A stretch of 64,000 nucleotides of DNA, taken from NCBI GenBank assembly GCA_026873275.1, contig JANTUC010000005.1:434001-498000 (forward strand), read 5' to 3'. Position numbers and translations under genes: made by a program. The notes under the pieces were generated by a model. The model searched no databases and was not told where the DNA came from. It saw only the letters and a list, made by a program, of their open reading frames with translations. Position 1 is the first letter of the stretch; each line of letters opens with the position of its first letter. Below, one piece after another: positions 23,798 to 34,445 of this stretch. The stretch comes from Pseudopithomyces maydicus (Eukaryota > Ascomycota > Dothideomycetes > Pleosporales > Didymosphaeriaceae).

Positions 23798-25225
23798 TCA
23801 AGTAACTACACTCGAATTACTTCCTCTAATCCAATCGTCCATCCTCCTGTCTTCTAGTCTCCCCACCACTCTTGCCACCTTCTGCTGCTCCCACAACGGA
23901 CAAATGCCTCCTCTTATCATGAAAACTTCCAATCTTTTCCCTAAATCGCTCATTCCCATCTCCACAGACTCCTGACTATCCACGTACCACCCCAACATTG
24001 CGCTTCTCCCTCGAGCAAAGCCCCCGATGCGGGCGTCGAAAAGGAAGTAGAAGAACTCGGCGTTCGTAAGGGAGAGTGATGGCTGAATATCAGACAGTAG
24101 GGATTCCCATGATCCGGGTGGGTCGAGACAGACATCTCCTAGAGAAAGCGATCTCAATGACGCAGCATGCGATGATAAAAGCGCGGTGATGGTCGAAGCG
24201 GGAGTGTCAGCATGGAAAATCGTTAAAGCTCGAAGCTGTGGCCAAGCTTGATCTTCTCCAAATATATCCTGCAAATCCACGGGCGCCCTCCCATTTCCTA
24301 GACTCCTAGCCTCGAAGTCTAAACCCAGCGCTTGTAAACTTGTGAATTTTCTTAGAAAGTCTTTCAAGTGTCCGCGATGTAAGACCCGCTTGCAATTTAT
24401 TATGTTCATGCTCGATTCCAGCGTTTCGCTTCCCGGATCTGTCAGAGAAAATTGTAAATATAGTCGTGTGATTCCCCAGACGTCGATGTGGTGTAGGTGT
24501 TCGCCATATATGCCTTGTCCGAAAACTGCAAAATTCAAAGTTCTGACTTCGAGTTGGTGGACTGAGGAATGCGCTACGCGGAGAGCTGCCACCAGTGGGA
24601 ACATGTCGCTGCTATATCTGTACGAGACCTTTCTGTGTCTCTGGAGAATACCCCTTTGTACTAGCCCTGTTGCCTGTGTTTCCAAGGGTCCAGGCCAGCC
24701 GTCGGGTCCATCGTGCACCTTTCTCTCGACCACAATTGTTTTGAGTTTGGGAAACGATGCGAATAAGTTCGTTACATCTGCAGGATGGTCGTCTAAGATT
24801 TCTCGCTCTTCTGTGACAAGTTTTGTGTACCGCTCGTATTGCTTCCACAAGAAGCGCTGCATGCATTCTTCCACAAACTCGGAATCTATTAGCTGTGCAT
24901 GCCAGCTTTCCCGTAGTTCAGCGAGCTCATGGCGGCGAAGTGTCCGGATACGATTTTCCCAGTCGTTGAAATCCCACGTATCGAGGCTGATCGACGAAGT
25001 ATCCCACGTGATACGATGTACCAATCTGTTCAAGAGGCTGTGGTTTCCGAGATTTTTAAGGCGGGTGAGACTCGCGTGACTGGCATGAAACGATAGGTCA
25101 CGAAAAAGATGTTGGGCCCCGATGTCCGCGAGATGTTTGTTGGACAGGCGATAGGCAGGTAGATCTTCGATAGCGAGATACGAGGAGATGATTGCGTGGA
25201 TTTCGGCTGGCAGGTGTGGGGTCAT
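23798..25225 (-). CDS. F-box-like protein
   Basis: 475-aa single-exon protein. Residues 1-45 (MTPHLPAEIHAIISSYL, DLPAYRLSNKHLADIGAQ, LFRDLSF) match the fungal F-box-like N-terminal pattern, the segment that docks onto Skp1 in SCF ubiquitin ligases. The rest has the leucine-rich, irregular alternation usual in fungal F-box proteins (LRALTIFHADTPASTITALL, SLRSLSLGDVCLDPPGSW), probably degenerate LRRs for substrate binding. No membrane segment or signal peptide. Start at 25225 is the first in-frame ATG and gives the motif at its usual distance from the N-terminus. Substrate unknown. Confidence 0.8.
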   Translation of the reverse strand: MTPHLPAEIHAIISSYLAIEDLPAYRLSNKHLADIGAQHLFRDLSFHASHASLTRLKNLGNHSLLNRLVHRITWDTSSISLDTWDFNDWENRIRTLRRHELAELRESWHAQLIDSEFVEECMQRFLWKQYERYTKLVTEEREILDDHPADVTNLFASFPKLKTIVVERKVHDGPDGWPGPLETQATGLVQRGILQRHRKVSYRYSSDMFPLVAALRVAHSSVHQLEVRTLNFAVFGQGIYGEHLHHIDVWGITRLYLQFSLTDPGSETLESSMNIINCKRVLHRGHLKDFLRKFTSLQALGLDFEARSLGNGRAPVDLQDIFGEDQAWPQLRALTIFHADTPASTITALLSSHAASLRSLSLGDVCLDPPGSWESLLSDIQPSLSLTNAEFFYFLFDARIGGFARGRSAMLGWYVDSQESVEMGMSDLGKRLEVFMIRGGICPLWEQQKVARVVGRLEDRRMDDWIRGSNSSVVT

Positions 25226-26544
25226 TCTGGCGTCGCGGTCGATTCAGCAGAATACGTTGAGACAGAGATAGTGGCAAAGTCAATAAAGGGTCATGGTATG
25301 AAGGCAGACGTTCTCCGTGATACGATTTAAGAGGAAAGCGATGTTTTGTGTTGCCGTGCGGGGTGCTGCTCCAGGCAAGGCATCGCGCGTTCGGCCTTTG
25401 CTGCCTCCGCTCATTTGGAATGCCATCTCATATTTTTTTGCGTAGCATACGACGTCACAGCCTACCTGGTCAAGTGGACGAAACCATCGATGCAGTATCG
25501 GACTTCATCGCGTCTCTAGCCGCGTGGGGGTTAGCGTTGATCCAAAGCCAAGGTGGCGGAACGGGTACAGCTGGATCGACGATTTTTTAACGCCACCAAA
25601 TCATGACAGCAGTAAGAACAAAGAGCCGCAGTATAGAATTTCATGAGTATACTGGCTCTTGGGTGGAAAATGTATCTCGTTGTGGGGCATCAACCAAGGA
25701 ACGATCAGCGTATCTCTTAGTACGCTAACGCAAAACACTAGGTAGTGAATGCTTCACGTGTTGTTTCTATGACGATAGAAAACATGACATGCGACCTGAC
25801 TTGACTACGGATGCACTGCCAGCAACGGAAAGATTTGATGACAGTTCAGGAGAAACGCGGGGTAGGATGGGCACTAGGGCTGATGGGCACCCATGGCATG
25901 CAGGCGAAGTCCGTAGCGTCACAACCGTGTCTTTATATCATATGGAACAGTCTTTCGATGGATGCACAATTTTTTCCCCAGATGGCATGATCGAGAGATA
26001 CAGAGGAAAAAAAGACGCACAGGATAGCCTCGCAGATAAGACGGACTTTCTGCTATCTCAGAAGAGACTCTCGCTTGGAACTGATCGAGGCTGCGTTTCC
26101 ATGTCTTGGTTGGTAAGAATTGTTCTGGGCAATGTTCAGTCCAGTCCGCCGGATCCAAAAAGGTATTAATGTGGAGAGAACTTTCAGAATGTGATGCGAA
26201 GCAGCTGTTGAGTTCCGAACGGTCATACGAACGAGACATACATTTGCGTTGCCAGAGATACGTAGCATAATCATCCAAATCATGGAAACTTTTACTTTAT
26301 CAGCTTTTGATATGAATAGAACCACTAGTAAGCCGCTAGTAACCGGCTGCTTGAGCTATGTGTTATCTAGTATGCTCCTCTGACGATGTTACCCACTCGC
26401 AAATACAATCTTCCTCAACCCTGTCTTTCTTTGTTCAATCATGACCACCATCCTCATACCCGAGGCTTGAAAACCCCGTCTATATATCGAGTACTGCGGC
26501 CAATAGAAGAGTGAACTGCCTACTAACAGCCCCATCGTGCGCCC
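25226..26544. other. intergenic region
   Basis: About 1.3 kb between two minus-strand genes. The frames at 25789-26169 (+) and 25919-26278 (-) overlap each other and show no family or start logic. The part beside 25226 is the F-box gene promoter and that beside 26544 the 3' flank of the next gene. Confidence 0.4.
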
Positions 26545-28578
26545 TCATCCTTGATTCACTCTCTGTCGTCTATAACGCACGACCCGTACTTCATAGTCGG
26601 TAGCAAAATTGTGCCAATCCGTCTCTGGAAGCCATACAGGGGATATCGGGTAATAACTTGGAGATTCACTGAGATACTCTGGTGACTGTGGAACAAAAGC
26701 TGAAGATGTCGGTGATGGTGCAGCAGAACACAGAGTGTAATCCCCGAATGGTAAAGAATCTGGATACGGGGACAAAGGTCGACCAGAAGCTGAAGGTTCG
26801 AAGTGAGACGGACTGGTGGGGCTGGTGGGAGACTGGAAGCCGCATGTAGTGTGTCCTATATCGAGATTTTCTAATGGTGAGAACCGTCCATTGATCGCTG
26901 CGGAATCCTGGTATGGTTGGGGTTCGTTCGTGAGATCTTCCATCTCCTCATCCTCATTCTCGACTCTATCGACCCCTTCGCTGATAGTATCCACACCGTT
27001 CACCGGGATTCTCACTTCGTCTGAATCTTCCGCATCGTCAAGATCCATGTGGGCAGTTTCAGACCCAGATTCCGTCACCCAGCCGGAGTCCGCATCATTA
27101 GCACTCGACCATGCCAAAACTTCCACCTTTTCATCGCATGCCAACTCATATTGTGTATTTTTCAATGGAAACTTCCAGGTTTTAGCACAGTCTACTACTA
27201 CTTCAAGCTGTTTTTTCTTTTCCAAAAAGGTTTCGAGCACAAGCTCGAAGGTCCTCAGATTCGGGAGCATCGAGATGGCTGCCCCCCATGTCCAATCCTC
27301 TTCCTGTTCACCTGTCTGATATTGTGGATGCTCGCCATTTCGTCTTTGTTCCGCCAACTTGAGCATGTCGCTTAAGAGTGGCCTTGTGCTTCTGCCACAT
27401 GCCGGATCCAGAGCTAGTTGCTCTTCGTCGTCGGTGGTGTTCGGGTCATCAGTCCAGGTCCACCAGTCGGTGCGTGACCTAAAAAATACTGCTTAGCTGC
27501 AATTTGGTTGCGGATAACTGTGTACTAACATCCGGATGGTGAGACGTGTAAGTGGACGAGCCACCATGCTGCGCGCAGTGAAATCAAAACCTGCCTGCAA
27601 ATGAGGCTTAAGTTTTTTGTATGTATCTCGCAAGTAACAAACTTCACGTAATGTCACTGCATCCCCGTCTTCTGGGTGCCAGCCTGGAGTATCCCCACCA
27701 AATGTTGTGAGTCCAAACTCATGCGAAGGGATAACTCCATTGGTGTGAAGACTTGGGTTGTTAACCTGGTAGAAACAGGGAGCAACATAAGCACCCGAGC
27801 TTCTTATTGCCGGATTGAAATTCATGATTTCCTGTAGAAGGCTACCGCCCTCTAAACTGATTTGCTGAAGGCCGAATTCCAAGCGTTGGATCAGTGCATA
27901 TTGCCACTGTACTACTAATTAGCTTCGAGCTACGCCTCTCTGCAAATAAGATACTTACAGGTGAAAGACGAGCGAGAGTAGGACGTGGGGAAATTCCTTC
28001 TTCAGACATTGTGTATGACAAGTACCCTAAAGGCGCAAAAGTAGGTTAACTCAAATAGTGCTCATATCATACGAATAGAGAGCGGCTCCAATTCGGCAGT
28101 AGACTGAGATTTCATACCATTAAGTAGCATTGGAAGACGATATGTTTCTAAATAAACGGCTTTGCAGGATTGGAGCAGCGCAAAAGCAATGTCGGGCTTA
28201 GTTCTGTCGTCAATTTCTTCATTGAACGACGGTACACCATCATCAGATAAAGCATATTCATATATAAGATCGCGGATCTCCTTGGGTACAACGCTATAGA
28301 GTGGGCACTGCTTTTGTTGGTTGACATCTGTGAACGGCGGCAAATAAAAGGCCAGAGGTTCTACAGGACGACCAATCAGGCGGCAATCTTTCTGGCTACA
28401 TTCGCATTTGCCCAACCCACTGCTGCTGTAACAGTAGTAGTTGTGTGCCTGCCTCTGTTCGAGGTCAGTTTATTAATACTACTTGTCGACTGACGATCGA
28501 GAGTGCAGTGGCTACCTTCCATCCTTGAGGAAACCCTTTGGGGATAATAAGTTTCAATGCTGATTTCTGGTCTGCCAT
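26545..28578 (-). CDS. 2EXR/DUF7730-like fungal protein, five exons
   Basis: Protein of unknown function, 607 aa. Exons: 28578-28516, 28454-28073, 28026-27959, 27906-27530, 27478-26545. All introns are GT-AG, 46-61 nt, and phases agree. A Cys-containing block (GKCECSQKDCRLIGR) precedes PLYSVVPKEIRDLIYEYALS, the hallmark of the fungal 2EXR/DUF7730 families. Next come LLQSCKAVYLETYRLP, then a region with DGDAVTLREVCYLRDTYKKL and RPLTRLTIRMSRTDWWTWTDD. The C-terminal third contains MLPNLRTFELVLETFLEKKKQL and then acidic, Ser/Pro-rich disorder ending RVVRYRRQR. The family is abundant in Pezizomycotina and its role is not known. I infer intron 1 ends at the CAG before 28454 because only that acceptor keeps the CECS block in frame and places a CTGAC branch site eight bases before it. 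Confidence 0.8.
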
Positions 28579-29937
28579 ACTGACGATGGGGTGAAAGTAT
28601 GATGGTTCTGAACTGAGAGGGGGGACGCTTAAGTGCTGTTGAGGCTGTGCCGTATGAGGCTGTGCCGTATGAGGCCACCCGTTGAAAGGAGGCGCATGCC
28701 GTGTGTGGAGCACGTTGCACCGCGTTACCTGTGTGCCTTACCTAATCTAGCTTAGCGTGTCTGGTAGCATCTCACAGCGAGTATCACTAACCCGAGCCAA
28801 TTCCTATCTAGTGGACGTCACGACATGCATACATCTAATGACCGTTAAGAAAGCGGTGAAAATTTTACAAGATAGCAGGATTATAGATGGTATAATCATT
28901 ACACTAGGTTGCTCTTGTTGCCTTGTCGCCATAAAATACCCCCTTTGTTGAAAAAGAGCGATCCAGGTATGAGGCTATAGCCGCAAACGCCGGAGATTTT
29001 TAGGACAGAGTGTTAATTTTACGGGTAGACTGGCTCCGGATGGCAGTCTCATATCTGCCGAGAAGAACATGGATGAGGTATCACCAATCTTGGTCCAAGG
29101 ATCCTCTCAGTAATAACCTTCAACTCCCAACCTATCGGACATGCAAACTGAATGAAAGATTCGATACATAAAAAAGCCCGACCGTGCGCTATATCATATT
29201 CTGTGCGAGGGGTGTGGTGTTTGTTATTCATTTGGAAAGAGGTCACTCACGTGATGTATTCGCGCATGGTGGCATTTTGACACTTTCTCTGCCTCTATTA
29301 GGCAATTTGACTGACGCTTTGGGTACCATGCATGAGTTACCCGGCCCAGTAGTCTTCCTTGCGCATGATTCAACAGATTTCCGCAGCCCTCGAATCACCA
29401 GAAGCCCAGAGGAAGCGTTGCACAACATTATGCGGGTTTCAGGCAAAATTAAGCGGGTTTGTTCCACGAAACCGGTAATACGAGATTCCAAAACTTCAAC
29501 TAGAAGTCTTTCGTCAATGCAATCGAAGAGTAGCGTCATTTATTCTCCGCTTACATGCCCCGCATTATGAAGGCTCTTCACGAGCTTCAGCCTGTTCGGG
29601 ACCTGCATTTCGCGGCGACGTCCTAGCCAGGTTAGCCCCAGTCAACCCATATTTGAGTCCAAGAAGAACTCGAAAACCAACTCACATATCTGTTGGGGCA
29701 GTATCTGGAAGAATGCGTAAGAGGTCAGCCGCTGTTCAGGTCTATTGTATATGGCGACACAATGCCAGGCCATAATCAGCCTCATTGATGTCGCAGGGAT
29801 GTGGTACTGTGTTACCACTAGACACTGTCTACCTTTCAGATTTACTGCCCATGCTACGCACTTCGAGCGGCTGGACTGCTTTTCTTTTCGTCACTCACTG
29901 AACTGTTTTTTAGTTGTATATTTTGGCGTACGCAACC
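28579..29937. other. intergenic region between divergent genes
   Basis: About 1.36 kb. Opposed frames at 29184-29570 (+) and 29243-29539 (-) were examined; neither has a recognisable motif. The region should hold the promoters of the two divergent genes. Apart from the 15-bp repeat at its left end nothing stands out. Confidence 0.4.
28641..28675. repeat. 15-bp tandem repeat
   Basis: Unit GAGGCTGTGCCGTAT occurs twice in perfect tandem plus five bases of a third, 63 bases upstream of the 28578 start codon. It lies in the promoter or 5' UTR of the five-exon gene. Confidence 0.85.
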
Positions 29938-31432
29938 ATGCTTAATATTCAAGATACAACACTCTGGCTGTGCTGGATCTATGTTATAGGTACGAGGGGA
30001 GCTAAAGCTCAAAACAATCGTGATGAGAATGGTGGTGTATCTGGAAATGGAGATGGAGGTTTCCTCGTTGAAAGGCAACTAGGTGATAGCAATACAACTG
30101 CAGGGGGATCGAACAGAAGTAATAACAGTGGAGGAGAATCGAGTGGCGGAGGGAATAACGGAGCCGTATCGAATGGAGGAAAGAATGATGGAGGATCAAA
30201 TGGTGGGAACGAAAGCGGGGGTCTTCTGACAATAACGACGGACGGCGTCGGTTCGGACACAGGAACAAAAACGTAAGTAGTGAGATATTCTCTTCCCACT
30301 CAATCAATTTGCTTACATGTTCTAGGGATTCCGAAATGGCGGTCGCTTCCGCAAAGGAGGGGGCGATAACCAGCAGCAAGGCAACGGCCAAACACCAGAT
30401 GGTCAGGATGATGGAGACAGTAGTGATGGAAGCGACCAACTCGCGCCATCTTCTGTTCCAATATCTAGCGTCAGCTCTGCAATCGCTCCAGTAGACCCTC
30501 CCAGGTTCACGACCAGCCCACCAACGCTGTCATCGGAAGCAACTATTAGTCTCGTCGCAGCACCCGGCACAGGATCTTCCTTGGAACAGCCAACTAGTAT
30601 TGCAGATGTCTTTCCCGAGCCTCAATCTACCTTACAGTCCCTCGTGGGGATACCTTATGTCGTACCGCCTAGTAGTACAACCTTCGAGAACCTATCTTCT
30701 TTCTTCGCACCCGAGCCAACGTCATTGGTACCCCCGGCTTTGCCTCTTACGACCTCCAAGCTTACAATAACGACTTCAATGACCGTATACGTCACGGAAT
30801 CCTCAATCCCGCTTACCACTTCTGTCTTTGCCGAAGAAGATACGTCCGCGCCAGCACAAGCAACCCAGGCATCATCCCTGGATCTTGCGCCGCTTCCAAC
30901 TTCAGCGAGGTCCCTCAGTGCGGGTGAGAAGGCTGGTATGGGAATCGGGATTACTCTTGCGCTACTACTCATTGGAGGCGTCGTTGCATATGAACTCTAT
31001 CGCCGCCGCAAGGCCAAACAAGGAGAACGCTTGGGAAGCGAAACCGGGAGTCAAATTGCACCGCGCCGCAGACTCACTCTCGGTGGTTTCTTCCGGACTA
31101 AAGATGATGGTGAACAGAAAAGTGATCCAGAGTGGAGCATTGAGTCGGCGTCAAAGGTTTCCATGGTACGCGCTGGGAGTGTGAAGTCGGTGGTTTCGCA
31201 TACGCAATCCATCTCCCCTCCGCTCCCTGTCTTTGTCCCATCAGGACTAAGCTCCCAAGATAAAGTTGACGGAGAGATGGAACTTGTAAAGGTGGGCATG
31301 AAAGTTCCAGACCGGAAGCCGCCGATGGGCCTTGCAAGCATGGCCCTGAGAAGCAATCCACCAGTGTCTCCCGGTGCATTTCCAAGTCCGCCTGGTGCGG
31401 AGAAACCTGGAAGCTGGCCACTATCAAGCTAG
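29938..31432 (+). CDS. Gly/Asn-rich single-pass membrane protein
   Basis: Orphan cell-surface-type protein, about 480 aa. Exons 29938-30272 and 30326-31432, with a GTAAGT donor and a CTAG acceptor. The start ACCATG is followed by a hydrophobic stretch (LWLCWIYVIG) ending AKA, a likely signal peptide. The ectodomain is Gly/Asn/Ser-rich (GGESSGGGNNGAVSNGG), then Ser/Thr/Pro-rich (LTTSKLTITTSMTVYVTESS), as in O-mannosylated wall sensors. A TM helix (MGIGITLALLLIGGVVAYEL) is followed by RRRKAKQ and a roughly 150-aa cytosolic tail. The frame breaks at G5 30217-30221: one extra G turns the exon end into an Asn/Arg-rich stretch that joins exon 2 (GFRNGGRFRKGGG) in phase. It resembles Wsc/Mid2-type topology, but no cysteine-rich WSC domain is present, so no sensor function is claimed. 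Confidence 0.7.
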
Positions 31433-31784
31433 TCCTTTGCAATAAGCGAAGCAATATATGACAAACAGTTTATTTTTAGAGTGTGATTGATTTAAGATGT
31501 AGAGATGGGAACGGCGTACTGGTTGCGCCTTTGATATCCCTAGAGTGTTTCGTTTGACAAATTTCCCTGGGAAATACGTTTTATGTTTAGATATGAACAT
31601 TTCACTAGTTATTCATCGAAAGGTATAATACAATTCCTTAGTTGAAATAGTATTCTTGACATAGTATTGTATAGATGAATAGGTTTGTCCTGTCAGAACT
31701 AAGAATGCGTATTGTTCGTTAGCAAGACATAATACAGTCATAACGACCAGACATGCAATAACATACTTCCAAGCTTTAGCAGGT
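31433..31784. other. spacer between convergent genes
   Basis: About 350 bases, AT-rich, holding the 3' ends of two convergent genes. Nothing else is visible. Confidence 0.4.
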
Positions 31785-32877
31785 TTATTTCAAACTAGCC
31801 GAGCCTGCACTGTCCTCGCTTGTTGTTGATCGGTCCTCAAAATTTTTGTCAAAAATAGGCTCGTTCGGTGACTTCCAGTCTTCTAGAACGACAGCAATGT
31901 CCTCAACACCGCATATTCGTGCCAACTCTATACTGTTTACCTGCTGACCCTCGGTCTTCCATGACGACCACCCTCTCAACTCAATACTTGCACCTTTTTC
32001 TAGGAGAAGCTGCATCAGATCCTTTTTGTTACCCACAATCGCAAAATGTAGTGCGGTCATTGTTCCGTAAAAGACGCCATCACCAGTCTGCATATTAGGG
32101 TTTATAGTCTCTGAATAATGTGCATCTACCAATGCGCCTTGTTCGAGGAGGTAATTTATTGTCTCCCAGCGATCCTCAAATTGCAGAAGTTGATTGCCAG
32201 ATGCCGTATTAGCTTTTACGTAGGCACAAGCGGCATGGGCCAAGAGGTTTGTCCCTTTGATCATAGCCCCGTGCCCGACAAGTAGCTTGGTGACCTCGAG
32301 GGGGCGTATCCAACGGCTCTCTGCATGACAGTATGTCCGGAAGGGCTACTTGCATTTGGAGATGCGCCGCGGGCAAGACAGTGCTCAACCAAATCCACGT
32401 GCTCGAGCAAAAGGCTTGAGAATTTTAGCCGATAAATTGGTTCCACCAAAAAAGTAGAAGACTTACCTTATAGCAGGCGGGCAATATGCATTTATGGGCC
32501 TATCAATATCCCATCCACAATCCAAAAATGTGTTCAATATATTTGTACGGCGTCTCTCTCGTGTCTGATGAAGTGTCATGGACATGACTGATTCAGTGAT
32601 CTCAAAGCCAAGGGACATCAACATCGTCACCAAGTCCTCCCGATTGTTTCCAACAACATCGCGTAGCGTAGGTCCCTCTTTGAATCTTTCTAACGCGTCA
32701 GTTTGGATGCGTGACGGATCAAGTGGGTCTTTCCATCGTGCGAAGAAATTTTGAAACTCCAAAAGTGACTTGTTCTCATACCCACTTAAGGCGGGCTAGT
32801 TGGGTTGCTGCTTCTTCGATTAGATCCCTAGATGATGCATCGCCATTCGGTTTAACCTCTATCGGTGAATATTCCAT
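31785..32877 (-). CDS. ankyrin-repeat protein, frameshifted
   Basis: Small ankyrin-type protein, about 347 aa after correction. Exons: 32877-32467 and 32414-31785; intron 32466-32415 has GTAAGT and CAAG ends and a CTAAAA branch. Ankyrin-like segments: DVVGNNREDLVTMLMSLGF, LLLEHVDLVEHCLARGASPNA, EVTKLLVGHGAMIKG, TALHFAIVGNKKDLMQLLL followed by EKGASIE, SIELARICGVEDIAVVL. Upstream is a motif FQNFFARWKDPLDPSRIQT. Two breaks: G5 at 32300-32304 (C5 on the coding strand) needs one more base. At 32781-32783 the N-terminal 33 residues from ATG 32877 (MEYSPIEVKPNGD) join the body only with two added bases or one removed. If that exon is not used, the protein starts within the downstream frame. No effector domain is seen, so partner and role are unknown. 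Confidence 0.65.
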
Positions 32878-34445
32878 GTTTTTGTCGAGACTCTGTACGG
32901 ATGTGTATCGCAGAATATAGTTGTTTGAGGATATTGGCTACAGAGAACAGACAGACGTCAATGGCGACGTGATATGAGCGAGAAAACGACCTGTAACGAA
33001 TTAAAAAATAAACAAGCAAAATAAATTACAAGAAATTTGCAGTGAGCTCAAACAGAAAGCAGAAACGAAGTAAACACTGCTTCGAAGTCACTGTGTCCTG
33101 GTCAGAACAATCCGGACGGATTCGAACGACTGAAGGACGATAAATTATGCATTTCCAGGACCAAAACTGTGATGTAACATGGGGCAACTAACGGTAAACG
33201 AACTGTGGTCGATGCGCAATCAGGAATAGGTTGTGAAATGCTATGGTAATGTACCTCGACTGCGCACGGTGGCCACAATGCAAAGCTTGGCGTAGGATTC
33301 GAATTCGATACGTTCTAGTCTACTGCGCAAACGTACATCGAAGCAGCACATATCATCTTCCTTATCTTATTTTGCTATATCCAATATCACATCTGGCTAA
33401 TCTATCTTGCACTGACTCCTTGTGCTAGAAGCATTTGAAAGACCAACATCACTCCTCGCACCATACACGCAGCCGGAACCATTCCAATCTTTATCCTGAA
33501 TACCAATGCATTTCTAACATGTAATCATAAAAGACGCCATAGAATGAACTGGATGGCTAGGCGAAATACAGCTCGTGGTTACGAGTGAGCTCATAAGTAG
33601 GATGAATGACCCAATCAAGATATCTGGTCGCATAGAGTGTGCATTTCAACCAGACAGAATCACGTAACAGGAAAGTGGCACCATGCTCTCCCCATTTCTT
33701 TTAATGGCTCTCATGACTAACTTGATTATTAACTCGTTCCACGATGTCATCTGAGCGAGAGAGAGAAAAAATGCGATATCAGGTGCAGCTGGCAAGAAGC
33801 GCAAGATGAAGCATAGCTGACAGAATAATGCATAGACAGACCCAAAAGAATATAAGATGTGCGAAATTGTGGAGCTGAACGGTTTTTGCCGGATGAGGCG
33901 CGGCTGAGAGAAAAGTACGGGGATTGGGCGCAGCTGAGCATACTCCCACCTCACCAGAATCTCAGACCGTAGTACACGAAACCCCTTCCTATTTCGTCCA
34001 AATTGTTATCTTGAGTATATACAATGTTAGAGGAAGAGTGAGACATGAAGAAATGATCCGCAAGAGGTGCAGAGATCACTATACTTGTTTCGTCGCGACG
34101 ACACCACTATGGGTGAGCCGAGATCTTCTTATTGGTCTTTCTCCATGCGTAGACACCCATTCTTCTGTGGGATGAATCCAATATAGTAGGTATGTGGTGA
34201 ATGTGTAGTGAAACAGAGCTGAAATTATAGCCGTCGTTGATAACGAAGTCACACAACACGCAGGTCCTCTGATTTTGATATGCGGGGTCAGTAGGTATAG
34301 AATTGACATGTGAGGGTGATAGAGGCTGAAGTAAACATATAAACTGGAAGATGTTTGCTCGAGGTGAAGCACTTCAGCACAGGAAACTCCAACACACCAA
34401 TTGTAAAAGACACAGTTCTTAAGTTCATAATTTTTCAATCTAGAA
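32878..34445. other. intergenic region between divergent genes
   Basis: About 1.57 kb between the ankyrin gene and the 34446 gene. Opposed frames at 33243-33428, 33646-33954 and 34079-34480 have no motifs. It presumably holds two promoters; no transposon remnant or RNA was recognised. Confidence 0.4.

Noticed and set aside
26545..28578. First intron of the five-exon gene ending at the later TTACAG or CAGCAG acceptors
   Set aside because: These acceptors put the CECSQKDC block out of frame; the earlier GAACAG acceptor restores phase and has a well-placed CTGAC branch.
29184..29570. Opposed 128- and 98-codon frames near 29.3 kb
   Set aside because: No motif, signal peptide or TM; neither has a convincing gene context.
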